DNA of 64,000 nucleotides from Zanthoxylum bungeanum (GCA_019454045.1 SKCR01035581.1:124001-188000); one strand, 5' to 3'; shown: positions 33,118 to 44,995, numbered from the stretch's first letter. Numbers and translations: made by a program. Notes: generated by a model from the sequence alone, not told the origin.

Positions 33118-35085
33118 TGTTGGTTTCTATAATATGTCCCAAGGAAAGATTAAGCATTCATGAAATACTATAAATGAATATATATAAAAGACTTGAAGCA
33201 TGGCGGAATCATACTTACAAAGCTATGTGATGAAGAAGATGATCAAATGGTGGAAGCTCCAAGTGTTGGAAGATTCGGCCAAGAGGAGGAAGAAGACTTG
33301 AAGCTCCAAGCTTTTGTATTCCAAGCTCTTTGATGGTTTCCCTATCACCTCTTTTGATCCCTTTGAAGGTGCTAGCCTTGCATGTTCCAAACAACAATCT
33401 TTTCTTCAATCTTTTGGCAACCAAAAATGGAAGAAAATGGAGACCAAAACTGTTTCAGGTTTTCGGTCAAGAAAAGAGAGAGAAGAGAGGATTTTCTTAA
33501 TTGATTTTGATACCAAAAATCAATTTATATTTATGCCACAATATTTATTAAATAATAATAAATCTATGACACAAGCCATGCAAAGGCTTAGAGTGTCAAA
33601 CACTCAAATTCCATGCATAACATTAGAGTGTATTATACACTATCACCATGCAATGTATTATCATAAAATAATACATATAATGACATGTGTCAAGTGGGCC
33701 CCACACGTTTCCAAGTGAAAGTGGGCCCACGTCCACTCACGCGTTCGGGTTCGATATTTCCGAAATACCGAACTTGCGTCGCGACGTTAATTAAATCGAA
33801 TTTAAATAAATAATCGCTCCTAGCGAAATTATTATTTACGTCGCTTACGAATTAATTCTAAATTAACTCGTATGCCCGAATTAAAATCTAATATTAATTT
33901 CGCGTCGAAATCGAATTTCGTATTATATCGAATACAATAATTTTATCGATTAATTCCAAATTAATCGTTCTCTCTCTCTAAATAAGGCACTTTATCCGAG
34001 ATAAAGTTTCTCCGCAATTAATCCAAGATTAATTAAGTTCGAATCAAATATCATAGGTGAATCTTCAGGAAGCGACCCAAGAGATCTCCGGATATTTTGG
34101 CAGTAAATACGGTCGTCGGATAATCCGAACATGTACGTACCTCGTACTACGTCTTTACCGATTTGCAAGACAAGGTTGGCTTCTAGCAAAGCGCCATGCC
34201 TACCCAATTCTCCAGAAATATTCTTATAGGAATATAAGATCTGTATCAGGCGTAGTATACCGTAGTATTGCGTACATCGATCCAGTATCGGATGATCACA
34301 TGCTAGGCCTGGGGCTGGAGATGTGTCTGCCCCGTACGAAACATATATCGGACATCAAGCAACTAGTCTCTTTAAATCGGACAATCCTGACCTGGTCATA
34401 TTGTCCCGACGGTTGCAACCTTTTATAGAGTGTTAGTTCTGTGTCCTGCGTGATCATCACCTCCATATGTCTGAAGCGATACTTCCATCTTGACATCACA
34501 TCCAGTACACTACGATTCTCGATAAACCCAGAAGAGGTGTACACAGAACCGGTCAAGGTCCCCAACCACCAAAACCAAAGTATACCGATTGTCGCAAGTA
34601 CTAGCGATGTAAGTCTCAGGTTAAGACCATATACACCTACCCTGATGCGGCCTCCCATAGACACGTAGACATACTACCAATGGGATTCCGCGGGGTCTAT
34701 CCAGAGCGAAGCTGTTTTCCGTACCATCGGTAAAACACAACCTCCTATCGCACTTGCATAAGTATCCAATACTTAAATATATGAGAACTATGCCGTTGTG
34801 CCCTCACAACGTGCACAAGCGCAATACTAGTCTATTCCGCATTATCGATGTCCAGTCTCGATAATACTACGACTAGGGATATTTAATGATTAAACCTTTG
34901 GGGACTGATACTGTCTCATATCATTCTCAGTCCAGGTACTAATCATATGGACTTTCGCCATTTATAAGTCAAAGTAAATAATATTACAAAACGGCAAAAG
35001 GCAATTTCATTATCACATAGTTAATTTTGTACAATAATACAATATCATTTACAAACAGTGACGCTATGGGACATAATGTCTAACA
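33118..35085 (-). mobile_element. Solo copia LTR, TSD GTGTT
   Basis: A single 1968-bp LTR on the minus strand with perfect flanking duplications (GTGTT at 33113-33117 and 35086-35090). It starts TGTTAGACATTATGTCCC at the right end and finishes ACCAACA at the left. It belongs to the Copia-1 LTR family. Solo LTRs come from recombination between the two LTRs of a full element, removing the interior. ORFs inside it (33314-33718, 34057-34428, 34296-34664) recur in other LTR copies without coding character. Confidence 0.93.
33750..34034 (-). other. Hairpin ladder in solo LTR
   Basis: Inverted repeats with loops CTA, CTA, CCA, CGA and CAA on the plus strand, i.e. TAG, TAG, TGG, TCG and TTG on the LTR strand. 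Two perfect examples are 33989-34007 (ACTTTATC stem) and 34016-34034 (AATTAATC stem). Confidence 0.85.
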
Positions 35086-35527
35086 GTGTTAAGGCAGGAA
35101 AAACTGTATTATATCTTTGATAAGTTCACTTTTTGTAAAGATAGAATTTTTTCCTTGGATTTGTTGTAAGTGCAAATGGCATCGAGGTGGATTTGGAAAA
35201 GGTGAAGGCAATTTAGGATTGCACAACACTAACAACATTGACAGAAGTCAGAAGCTTCCATTGATTAGCAAACTTCTACCATAGATTTGTTAAAGACTGA
35301 AGTAATATTGCAGTACCACTAACTAAAGTAGTGAAGAAAACTGTTGGCTATAAATAGGGGGAAGAGCAGGAGCGCGCATTGTGCAGTGCACCAGTTTTGG
35401 CACTACCCAACTTTGAGAAGACATTTGAGATTGAGTGTGACGCATCCGGATGAGGCATTGAAACTGTTCGTATGCAAGAAAAATGACCAATAGCCTACTT
35501 TAGTGAGAAGCTTAATAGAGCAGTTTA
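35086..35527 (+). pseudogene. Gypsy-1 RT C-terminus and RNase H start
   Basis: Resumes the RT thumb (V-L-R-Q-E-K-L-Y) and the connection, with several indels: the K-C-x-F-x-x-x-x-V-x-F-L-G region and the F-H-G-L-A-x-F-Y-R-R-F region are recognisable but frameshifted. It ends in the RNase H start ([20 protein letters not shown] and I-A-Y-F-S-E-K-L). At 35527 it runs into the truncated end of the Gypsy-2 3' LTR. RNase H, integrase and the Gypsy-1 3' LTR are lost. Confidence 0.85.
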
Positions 35528-37342
35528 AGACCGCACTCACCCATCGCAATGGAAGACCTCAAACCGTTGGGTTCAAAATGGTCCCTTACTTATGCCAGTA
35601 TAATGTACGGGTTCACACAATGGTATAGCCAAGTCTTATGCAGTTCATGCATAAAAGCGAATAAAAAATGTAATAACATACCCAACCAAAATAATAATCA
35701 CGATAACGTGATTCCAAAAGCATATTAAATCAAGAAATACTAGATGCGATAATGAAAATTATAATAAACAACCAAAAGTAGGAAAAACGTCAATAATAAA
35801 TGTCAATATAATCAGTCGCGCGTGAGGGGCTATGGAAATAATAATGATGATAACATAAAGAAAACAAGTCAAAAAAAAAAAATTCATTAAGATAAACGGC
35901 AAACAAAAAGGGGGTCAATCACGCATATATGAGTATTTCCCAAGTGGCACATGGAGTTGTATCCCAAGTATAAACCGCACTACCGTCCATTCGGATTTGG
36001 CTATGAGATTTACATTTGGGTTTCCATCCGATATATCGCGAGAGATAATAACACGCATAATCATCAATGCAATGTAAACGGACATAAAATGAACAAACAT
36101 AAACGGAATAAGATGAAATAATAAAATAGCAAAAATGAATGAATATATAAAAATAAATAACAAGATGCCAAAGAAGAAATGTGGCCAGACATTTGGCCAT
36201 TATTTTAATGTAGGGCTTCGCATACCCGGCTGGACGTATTTCACGTCCAGCCAGACATGCAGCGTCTGAAACTATAAAAATAAATATGATAAGGGTGCCC
36301 TCAGGTCTTACCTTTTAAGTTGCTTTCTCAGAAGTGCGTTAGGCCATCACCGGAAGGATCAAAATTTGGTTTCAAGGTTTGGTTTGATTCTCTCGGTTTC
36401 TCCTCCTTCTCACGTCTAGGGTTTTTTTAGTTTCTGTTTTCTAGTTATTGCTAGTTCGCTATTTCTGGTTCTTCTCCGTGTTTCTGCCTCATGTTCTGGT
36501 TCTTCTCACGCTAATGTCGTTGGTTTCACATCCGTCTCTGCCTTCCTCTTCACGATGCTGGTTCACTGTTCTGGTTCTTCTCACGCTGATGTCGCTGGTT
36601 TCACATCTAGGACTGCACATCCCGGTCTGCCTTCTTCCCACGTCTGGTTCACGTTCTGTTTCTGCTCACTGGTTCATGGCTTTCATGTCCAGATCTTCCT
36701 TCTTCGTTGCTATCGCTGTTGGATGATGAGAATGGTGGCGGTGGTGGTTGCCTTCTTTTTTCGTTTTTTTTTTGTTCTCTTCCATTTTTTTTCATTTTTT
36801 TGTCCCCCTCCCCCTTTGGCCGGTCCTCTTCCCTTTCTTTTATAGTTGCTACCTCCTAGGGTTTTCTTTATTTTTTTCTTCAAGTTGCCACCACTCCTCT
36901 ATGACAGCCTCTCTCCTCCCTTTTGGGTCAAGATCTCACTTTCCATATAAGGTGCTTAAGGGATTTATAAGGGAAACTCAAATCACTTATATTATGAAGT
37001 GAGAATCCTTTCTAGTTTGGGTCTAGGATCTTGCATATTTGGCAAGAAGGGGATTTCAAATATTTGTTAAGTTTGGTAAGTGATTTGATGAGGGGATTTG
37101 GCGTGCATGGGGTTTTGGGCCGTGTGGATTGAATGGCTGCATGGTGGGTCTGAGGCTAAGGTTTGAAGCAGAAGCTGACTGAGTGAATTTGAGGCTAGCT
37201 AGTGAGTCTGAACTCGATGAGGGACTAATTTTGGAGGAATTCCTTCCTTCCGGCATTCGTTTTTCGCAACTTCCGTAACTTTTCAGGTAGTGCCTGCATA
37301 CGAGGCTCATCATCGGGTTCATGCAAAAATGAAATGTCTACA
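35528..37342 (-). repeat. Gypsy-2 3' LTR, truncated at its far end
   Basis: Minus-strand LTR of a TAT-group element. It starts TGTAGACATTTC at 37342, next to the polypurine tract. It shares the GCCGCACTCACCC and CCTCAAACCGTTGGGTTC blocks (35531-35580) with the other TAT LTRs here. A TATA box CTATAAAAG lies on the minus strand at 36837-36845. The final 130-200 bp of the LTR (normally up to the CCTACA end) are missing and the LTR fuses to Gypsy-1 RNase H. T-rich ORFs at 36448-37002 are inside the LTR and not genes. Confidence 0.85.
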
Positions 37343-37360
37343 GTCGCCCCTACTTTGATA
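37343..37360 (-). promoter_or_regulatory. Polypurine tract, Gypsy-2
   Basis: On the minus strand ATCAAAGTAGGGGCGAC lies directly upstream of the LTR start, the same type as the AAAGTGGGGGTGAC tract of the TAT-derivative. Confidence 0.8.
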
Positions 37361-37429
37361 AGGCTTGTGCCGTGTGTGACAGTGACAGCCTTATCAAAGT
37401 CATGCATGTATTTTTTTTTTTACTTACAT

Positions 37430-37720
37430 GATATGTCCTCATTCTCGAGGCTCTTTTCTCGTCCTAATTCCTGAGGTTTTTCTCCATTCTCGGAGTTCCT
37501 CTCCATTCCCAGAGTTCTTCGTCCTCATTCCTGAGGTTGCCTTATTCCTCTCCATTCTCGGAGTTCTTCTCCATTCTTGGAGTTGCTCGTCCTCATTCCC
37601 GAGGGTTCTCTCCATTCTTGGAGTTGCACGTCTTCATTCCTAATGTTCTCTCCATTCTTAGAGTTGCTCGTCCTCATTCCCGAGTTTCCTCTCCATTCTT
37701 GGAGTTATTTTCCTCGTCGT
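37430..37720 (-). repeat. Minisatellite in Gypsy-2 3' region
   Basis: Irregular tandem units built from CTCCATTCTYGGAGTT and CGTCCTCATTCCCGAG (plus strand). The minus-strand core CGGGAATG is shared with the minisatellites of the TAT-derivative, and the array sits in the same place, between antisense ORF and polypurine tract. The ORFs at 37428-37878 are products of the repeat. Confidence 0.8.
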
Positions 37721-37945
37721 TTTTTCTCTTTCTTTTTCAATTTTTTTTATTTCTGCAAAGCCTGCAAACACAAAACAAAAATTTGGGTGTATGCGACATG
37801 TGTGCATGTATGTATGGATGCATTTCCAACTCCGATAGGGTTTCTTTGTCCAATTGGCTTGATGTCATCCTTGATTAGGCATTCCTTGCGCTGAAGGGTT
37901 TTCTTCACCCTTTTAGGAATCTTTTTGGCCTTTGGTGCCCTTTGC

Positions 37946-37954
37946 TATAAAAAG
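37946..37954 (+). promoter_or_regulatory. TATA-like motif before the antisense ORF
   Basis: TATAAAAAG lies 57 bp upstream of the ATG at 38003, on the strand antisense to Gypsy-2. It could be the core of an antisense promoter; this is inference from position only. Confidence 0.4.
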
Positions 37955-38002
37955 CTTTGGTGCTAATTCTCCGCCGATGATTGTTCAGTTCTCTTTGGTC
38001 CT

Positions 38003-39202
38003 ATGGCTCAAGATCCCGTTGTGTCCCTTATTCGCGGGGTGGTAGACTGGTCATCCCCAGACCTGGCTCAGCTTTCTACTCTCCGCCACCTGCACCGGGT
38101 GAATGTGTATTATGACTTTTGAAAGCGGCATCATCCTTTTGGGATACTGAAAATCTTGTCTTCCGATTCCCAAATTTCAAAATATGCCCTCACCCTGAGG
38201 AGTTTGGTGCCATTCTCGGCTTGCATTTTTCTCCTACTACCATTCCGGCGATGCCGCGTTTCCAATATCAATACCCTCGGGAAGCCTCTGAAGCTTTCCT
38301 TTGCTATCCTGAAGATGCACAAAAGATATTGCCTCGTGTTTCATCCATTGAGTTACATGTCCTTTTACGTGTATCTTCCAGGATGTAGGTAGGGTCTCAT
38401 CCCTGGAGGAGTGTATTCTTATTCTGTATCTTGGCCCATTACCTCTTAGTGGGTTGTGATAGTATGAGAGGCGACTATCGTTTATTACACATCATCGAGG
38501 GAATTTGATGTGGTCATTATCCCTCCCCTGTTATCTTGGCCGAGACCCTTCATGGTTTAGACAGGATAAAACACCATCCTAAAAGCCGGTTTCTCGGGAG
38601 TCCCCTTGTTTTGCAGATTTGTTCTATCTATCATTTCATATTTTCAACTTAGCAGATTGCTCTATCTTGCCTGGGTCGCCTTTTTAGGTTTTCAACTCAG
38701 CGAGCTAAATTTTAAATATTTTTTTTAGATATGGTTGCAAGAAAAGTTAAGACTTATTATTCCTCCTCCGGCTCCTGTCTTTATTTCTCACGGCCCTCGT
38801 CACCACCTTGCTCGGGCCTTAATGAAGAAAAACCTTCCTTATGCGAAATGACATGAGTGGCTGCTGCGCCTTACTACTGTAAATATCACGTGGATGTGTC
38901 ATTGGTTGCGTCTTAGTCATGTCACCATGGATTTCCTCAAGCACTGCGTACCCATTCCCGGTCTACACTCCAGTTTATTATATCTTCATGTCAGGGTTCC
39001 TCGACAATATAGGTGTCTCCATCACCCTGTCCCTAGACAACGCACTTTCCAAATTGGGCCCATGTCTCGCCGTCTCTTTGACCATTTCCAGACCAAATGG
39101 TCTCAGTGCCGAACGTGGCCCGTCGCTACCCTAGGGCCTCCCAACGCTCATTCTCCTAGATCTCCTGACCTTGGTCCAGCATCTAAGAAACAAAAGAAGT
39201 GA
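38003..39202 (+). pseudogene. Antisense ORF of TAT-group element Gypsy-2
   Basis: Lies between pol (ending at 39442) and the 3' LTR of Gypsy-2, on the opposite strand. Extra antisense ORFs at this place are known in some TAT-lineage elements, such as Grande-like ones. The ATG at 38003 opens M-A-Q-D-P followed by V-V-D-W-S-S-P-D-L-A-Q. A stop after 39 codons (38120-38122), or one lost base, moves the frame. The frame at 38119-38388 then shows F-W-D-T-x-N-x-V-F-R-F and C-P-H-P-E-E-F, which resembles the plant DUF7745 / plant-mobile-domain-like proteins described from transposons. A third piece is at 38894-39202. It is broken at least twice and its function is unknown. Confidence 0.65.
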
Positions 39203-39441
39203 TTTGTAATTACTTGACTCTAATCTTTCCCGGTTAGCTAGGATTTATACAATCTATGAACATCTTGAACATTTGTTTCAATAAAGGCGTTTGTATTACT
39301 TCTTAGTGTATATGTAGGAAATAATGAACTGCATTGCAAGGATACCTCTGTCACTAACTGTTCCTCACGAATTTTACAATTAACCATTTTTCTTACTCAC
39401 TTATGCTCTATATTTTGCTTGGGCTGAGCCTTTTTTTGTGC
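39203..39441. other. Spacer between antisense ORF and Gypsy-2 integrase end
   Basis: Non-coding, convergent between the plus-strand antisense ORF and the minus-strand pol stop. A possible AATAAA-like signal (CAATAAAGG, about 39280) follows the antisense ORF on its strand. Confidence 0.5.
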
Positions 39442-39943
39442 AAATTATTGTTTCAGCCTGTCCACGTTGATGGGCTCGGTGAACTCGTTCCCTTCTAAAT
39501 CTGACAGTCTCACTACCCCATTCCCCATCACCTTCTTGATTGGGTATGACCCTTCCCAATTGGGCCTGAACTTTCCCCTTGGGTCCATTATCAGTGGCTT
39601 CGACTGCTTGAGCACTAAATCACCTTCTCTGATCTTGGTGGGACACACCTTTTTGTTGAACGATCTGGCCAACCTTTTCTGGTATAACTGCATGTGGTGC
39701 AAGGCCTTTATCCTTTTCTCTTCCAGTGTTGCTAGCTGTTCGAATTTCTGCGAGGCCTATTCCTGCTCAGGCAATCCTGCCTCTGCTAGTACCCACATTG
39801 ACTGTGTCTGTATTTCCACTGGTAACACTGCCTACATCCCGTAAACCAAAGCATAGGGTGTGGTTCCCGTTTCCATTCTCACCGAAGTTCTATACCCCTA
39901 CAGGGCATATGACAGTTTGTCAGCCCAATCTTTATAACTTTTC
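39442..39943 (-). pseudogene. Gypsy-2 integrase, C-terminal part
   Basis: Minus-strand continuation of the integrase cut by Copia-1. From right to left it carries the segment ending in Y-R-T-S-V-R and A-L-V-Y-G-M-Q-A-V, a coiled region, then L-Y-Q-K-R-L-A-R-S-F-N-K-K-V and the SH3-like G-D-L-V-L-K with P-N-W-E-G-x-Y, typical of TAT-group integrases. A TAA stop follows D-R-L-K-Q at 39442-39444. A frame slip or stop near 39757 separates it from the upstream part. No chromodomain follows, as expected for this lineage. Confidence 0.85.
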
Positions 39944-41900
39944 TGTTAGACAGTAATGACCCATAGCGTCACTATTTTGTAAATGATATTGTTTTATTGT
40001 ACAAAATTAACTATGTAGTAATGAAATTGCCTTTTACCGTTTTGTAATTTATTTACTTTGATATATAAATGGTAAAAGTCCCTATGATTAATTCCGGATT
40101 GAGATGATATGAGACAGTATCAATTTATAAAGGTTTAATCATTAAATATCCCTAGTCGTTGTATTATCGAGATTGGACATCGATAATGCGGAATAGACTA
40201 GTACTGCACTTGTGCGTGTTGTGAGGGCACAACAGCATAGTTCTCATATATTTGAGTATTGGATACTTATGCAAGTGCGGTAGGAGGTTGTGTTTTACCG
40301 ATGGTACGGAAAACAGCTTCGCTCTGGATAGACCCCGCGGAATCCCATTGGTAGTATGTCTGCGTGTCTATGGGAGTCCGCTTCAGGGTAGGTGCATATG
40401 GTCTTAACCTGAGACTTGCATCGCTAGTACTTGCGACAATCGGTAGACTTTAGTTTTGGTCGTCCAGGGCTTTAACAGGTTCTGTGTACACCTCTTCTAG
40501 GTTTATCGGGAATCGTAGTGTATTGGGTGTGATGTCAAGACGGAAGTATCACTTCAGACATATGGAGATGATGATCGCGCAGGATACAGAACTAGTACTC
40601 TATAATGGTTGCAACCATCGGGATAATATGACAAGGTCAGGATTATCCGATTCAAAGAGACTAGTTGCTTGATGTCCGATATATGTATCGTACGGGGCAG
40701 ACACATCTCCAGCCCCAGGCCTTACATGTGATCATCCGATACTGGATCAGTATACACTATACTACGGTATACTACGCCTGTTATAGATCTTATATTCCAA
40801 TAAGAATATTTCTGGAGAATTGGGTAGGCATGGCGTTTTGCTAGAGGCTAACCTTGTCTTGTAAATCGGTAAAAACGTAGTACTTGGTACGTACGTGTTC
40901 GGATAATCTGACGGCCGTATTTACTGCCAACATATCCAGAGATCTCTTGGGTCGCTTCCCGAAGATTCACCAATGACGTATGATTCAAACTCGATTAATC
41001 TGGATTAATTACGGAGAGACTTTATCTTGGATAAAGTACTATACATAGAGAGAGAACGATTAATTTGGAATTAATCGTAAAATTATTATATTCGATATAA
41101 TAATCGAAATTCGATTTCGACGCGAAATTAAAATTAGATTTTAATTCGGGCAAACGAGTTAATTTAGAATTAATTCGTTAGCGACGTAAATAAAATTTCG
41201 CTAGGCGCAATTATTTATTTAAATTCGATTTAATTAACGTCGCGACGAAAGTTCGGTATTTCGGAAATATCGAACCCGAACGCGTGAGTACGCGTGGGCC
41301 CACTTTCATTTGGGTTGTGTGGGGCCCACATGACACATGTCATTTTATGCATTATTAATTGTTAATACATTGCATGGTGATAGTGTACAATACACTCAAT
41401 GGTTTTGCATGGAGTTTGAGTGTTTGACACTCTAAGCCATTGCATGATTTGTGTCATAAGTTTATTATTAATTTAATAAATATTATGGCATAAATATAAA
41501 TTGATTTTTGTAACAAAAATCATACACTCTCTCCTATTCTCTCATGACCGAAACTGTGAGCTCTCACAGCCCTCTCCACTTTTCTGTTTTTGTTGCAAAA
41601 ACTTGAAGAATTTGTGTTTGTTTGGAACATAAAACACACACAAGGCTAGCACCATCAAGGGATCATACAAAGGTGTTATGGGAAACTAATCTTAGAGCTT
41701 GGAAGGATCAAAAATTGATTGGAGCTTCTCTTTTCTGTTTGGCCGAAACCCTCACTGCACAAAGGAGAAAATTTTTGTTTCATCAACGCATCCGCATTCC
41801 GATCTTTGTGAGTATGATTCCGCCATACTTCAATATTGTTCATTCATTTATATGTTTGGTTGCTCTTTTGATCTTGGGACATGGATTAGAATTTCCAACA
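39944..41900 (+). repeat. Copia-1 5' LTR
   Basis: 1957 bp, TGTTAGACAGTAATGACC to TTTCCAACA. It shares the GCGTCACTATTTTGTA block, the CGGTACGGAAAACAGC region and the hairpin ladder with the other long copia LTRs here. Confidence 0.95.
40994..41177 (+). other. Hairpin ladder in Copia-1 5' LTR
   Basis: 40994-41009 (2-nt loop TG; the 3' LTR copy has TTG), 41019-41037 (TTG), 41057-41077 (TGG), 41082-41104 (TCG), 41126-41146 (TAG), 41155-41177 (TAG, one mismatch). A further palindrome (TTCGGTATTTCGGAAATATC) lies at about 41250. Confidence 0.9.
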
Positions 41901-41901
41901 A

Positions 41902-41915
41902 TGGTATCATTGAGC
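41902..41915 (+). promoter_or_regulatory. Primer binding site, Copia-1 (with TT insertion)
   Basis: TGGTATCATTGAGC, the tRNA-iMet PBS with two extra bases compared with TGGTATCAGAGC in Copia-3. Pairing would stop after the first 8 bases. Confidence 0.8.
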
Positions 41916-44106
41916 TTAAAGAGCATGAAAATATATTAGGGTAATATTTGGGCAAAATTGATTGAAGCATGATTTGATGATTTTGATTGATTAAGTATGC
42001 TTAAATGTATGTTACATTATGTTATACATTATCAATTTCATGAAAAATAAATTGGATTAATTTTTTCCCTCTTGGAGAGGCTGGCCGAATACTACCTAGA
42101 CCATGGAGATGATGATTTGGTTTATAAGATCATTGGATGACTTTAAACGAACATAAAATGACGATTTGTGATTCGATTGGATTGAAAACGAAATCGGTAA
42201 TTTTTCATCACCTTGGCCGAATGCATGGAAGAAGATTAGGGACTTGATTTTTTGATTAAATAATGTTGGACATGTATTTAAGATAAAAATATGATTAATG
42301 GATTAATTTGATATTTTGGAAATATTGATTTAAAGGATTAATCATGACATTACACTTTAATTAATTAAGTTATAAAATTTGGAATTTTAAAATTTGATTA
42401 ATTGGGCTTAATTTTGAATTGGGCCTAAAACTATTATATTTGGACATAATGGGCTTGGTTGGACCAAGTAGGTTTGGGCAAATTGGATTGGATCCAAAAA
42501 TGGGCCTAAATCACTCCATTAAGTCCAAATGTAATAAATGGGCTTTTATGTTTAATTGGGCCTTATGGGCTTGATATTGATTTTTATGGCAAATGAGGGT
42601 GATTCCTTATTGGGCTTGGAAATTGGGTTTGACCCACATTGACCAAGGCCCAAGCCTAATGAAATCAATTGAAAGCCCATCGGACTTTAATTAAACGGAC
42701 ATTGGATGTTGATTGGGCTTTGAGACCCGATAGAATTAGATTTGGAATCTAAGTCATAAAAGCACAATAAAAGTGTAAATATTTAATTTGGAATTAAATA
42801 TAAGGATTAGTATTGAATACGACTTAAATTGGATTTGACGAGTAGTTCGATATAATTCGTGAATTCATACTATAAGTATTTATTCTCAAATTGAGTTGGA
42901 CTCGCGCAAATGCAAACAATTGTTTGAACATTGTATTGTCACCTAATTAAAGACTAATTAATTGGATTTGATTGGTTGTATAACATGCCTTGAATGAATG
43001 AATGTGGATGTAATGTATGAATAGTGTATATCGGATGGATATTAGAAGGGAAGGGTAATTTTAGAAATTATTGTAAATTTAGAATTTATAAATTGGACCT
43101 GCGTGTCCAGCCTTTCTCTTATTGTCTCTTTGTATTCTCTTCTCACCTAATTCCCCTCAATGTAAATGAGGTTTCTCTTATTGTATTATGTAATTGGGTA
43201 AGAGTAGAATAGTTCTAGGGGGGGAGAGGAAAGGGAGTGATTTGTTCTAGGAACAAGTTGTTGTTCATATCCATCCGTATATCGCTATTACTTTACTTTA
43301 CGCGCTTTATGATGTTTTAGAAGCATGCTTAAGGGTGTATGATGATGAGACCTAACAAAGATAAATTAATTGGTTGCCAATTACACGAAAATCCCTCAAA
43401 CAATATTAAGCGATTTTCCTTCCGTTGAGTGATTCTTTCTCAAGATCCGAAATTGGCATTGGTTTGTTGGCCAAAGTCAAGACCTTTGTCAATTGAGGAT
43501 GTGTTTGAATCATGAGAGTTTTGTTCCATATCGGTGTCTTGTCCAAGTTGTGATTTGTTGGCCAAAGTCAAGATCACTTCTTGTCCATCGACATTGATTA
43601 CGAAACTTTCCATGTCAATGGGTCCCGCTTAACTGGAATCATTAAGTTTGTTGTGCCAAAGCCAAGACTTAGTTGATTCAGAGGAAATGGTTAGGAAAAT
43701 GTATTGGATACATTGACATATGTATTAGATATATATGTTTCGGACTTGGATGTCCACCTACCGGATCTAGGAATTGGATGGGATCCAATTGATCTTCGAG
43801 ATCTACCTAGTTAAATATCATACAACTTGTTGGCCAAAGTCAAGGTTGTGTGTTATTTAACGGGATCCTAGCCCACTAGGAAATTGGATTTCCGAGAGTA
43901 CTCGACAGAGGGTTAGAGACTTGTAGAAAATAGTGGGAGGCTAGTATTGAATTTGCAATTTCATTCAGATACTTAGCTTTACGCGCTTACAAAATTTATT
44001 TCGTCAATATTTTAAATTAGTTGGACTAATAAAATGTTATTTTTCTTGTAACAGTTTGACTGTACCCATATATCGTTAACTAGATAGTTGGACTATCGTA
44101 GTTAAG
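41916..44106 (+). other. Copia-1 untranslated leader
   Basis: 2.2 kb, AT-rich, no ORF with a domain. Repeated GTTGGACTA motifs precede the gag start. Homologous to the Copia-3 leader, and partly to the remnant beside the Copia-2 5' LTR (58690-58902). Confidence 0.75.
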
Positions 44107-44995
44107 ATGGCAAACAAAGGAAATGTCCGAGACATAATCATGGGTGATAATGTATTTAAGGGCACGAACTTTGCTGACTGGGAAATGAACCTGAGGATAG
44201 TCCTTGGGGCAGAGAGGCTGTTGTACACCATACAGAGACCTCTCGGGCCGAGGCCCACTGAGCCACTTGAGCTGGAGTTATGGAGAACTCATAGCGATGA
44301 TTGTGATACAACTCAGTCGATCATGCTTGCTTCCATGACTCAACACTTTCGTCGCCAGAATAGGGACTTGGATCCTTATAATATGATGGCTAGACTAAAG
44401 GATCTTCACCGCACTAATAAGCGGATGGAGAGGTATGAGTTGGTGAAGAAACTCTTTCGCTCCCGTATGACTGATGGCGCTTCAGTTGAGGCCCACGGGA
44501 CTCAAATGATAGCTGACATTGATGAGCTGGCCAAGATGGGAATAGTCTTGGAGGCTGAGCTGACTGTAGACATGCTTTTACAGTCACTTCCCGATACTTG
44601 GAAGCAGATTATCATCAACTACAAGTTGATGGATACGGACGATACTCTTGGAGAGCTATTGTCCATTCTTAAGGAGTCAGAGAAAGAGCTTCTTAAAGGC
44701 AACAAGCGCGAGGCGCACTTTGCATCGACCTCTCAGACGTCAAGGCTGGGCCCAAGGCAACTGGAGGGGTGAAAAAGAAGAAGCGTAAGAACAAGGGCAA
44801 GGCCAAGATGCCGATGGCTTCTGGGAAGCCGAGGAACAAGTCACAAGACATATGCCTTAACTGCGGCAAAAGAGGTCACTGGAAGCGTGACTGCCGCATG
44901 AACAAGGCGATCAGAAGGGAGATCAAGGCGGGCAAGGCACCGACCTCTGGTATGTTTGTTATTGAAATAAACATGGCTACTTCTAGTTTAAAAAT
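44107..44995 (+). pseudogene. Copia-1 gag with nucleocapsid
   Basis: The ATG at 44107 starts a 221-residue capsid-type frame: N-terminal F-K-G-x-N-F-A-D-W, then the UBN2-like helical domain with L-x-x-L-H-R-T-N and L-L-Q-S-L-P-D-T-W. A frame change near 44735-44750 moves reading to the frame of 44769-44995, which holds a Lys/Arg-rich linker and one perfect CCHC zinc knuckle (C-L-N-C-G-K-R-G-H-W-K-R-D-C, 44853-44894) for RNA packaging. Apart from the frame change the protein looks intact. As sequenced, capsid and nucleocapsid are not joined, so I call it broken; a base-calling error is a real alternative. Confidence 0.88.

Noticed and set aside
34057..34664. ORFs of 122-123 codons in the solo LTR
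   Set aside because: The same DNA occurs in Copia-1, -2 and -3 LTRs with frame changes; shadows of LTR sequence.
36448..37002. T-rich plus-strand ORFs resembling membrane proteins
   Set aside because: Inside the Gypsy-2 3' LTR, antisense, and explained by pyrimidine-rich sequence.
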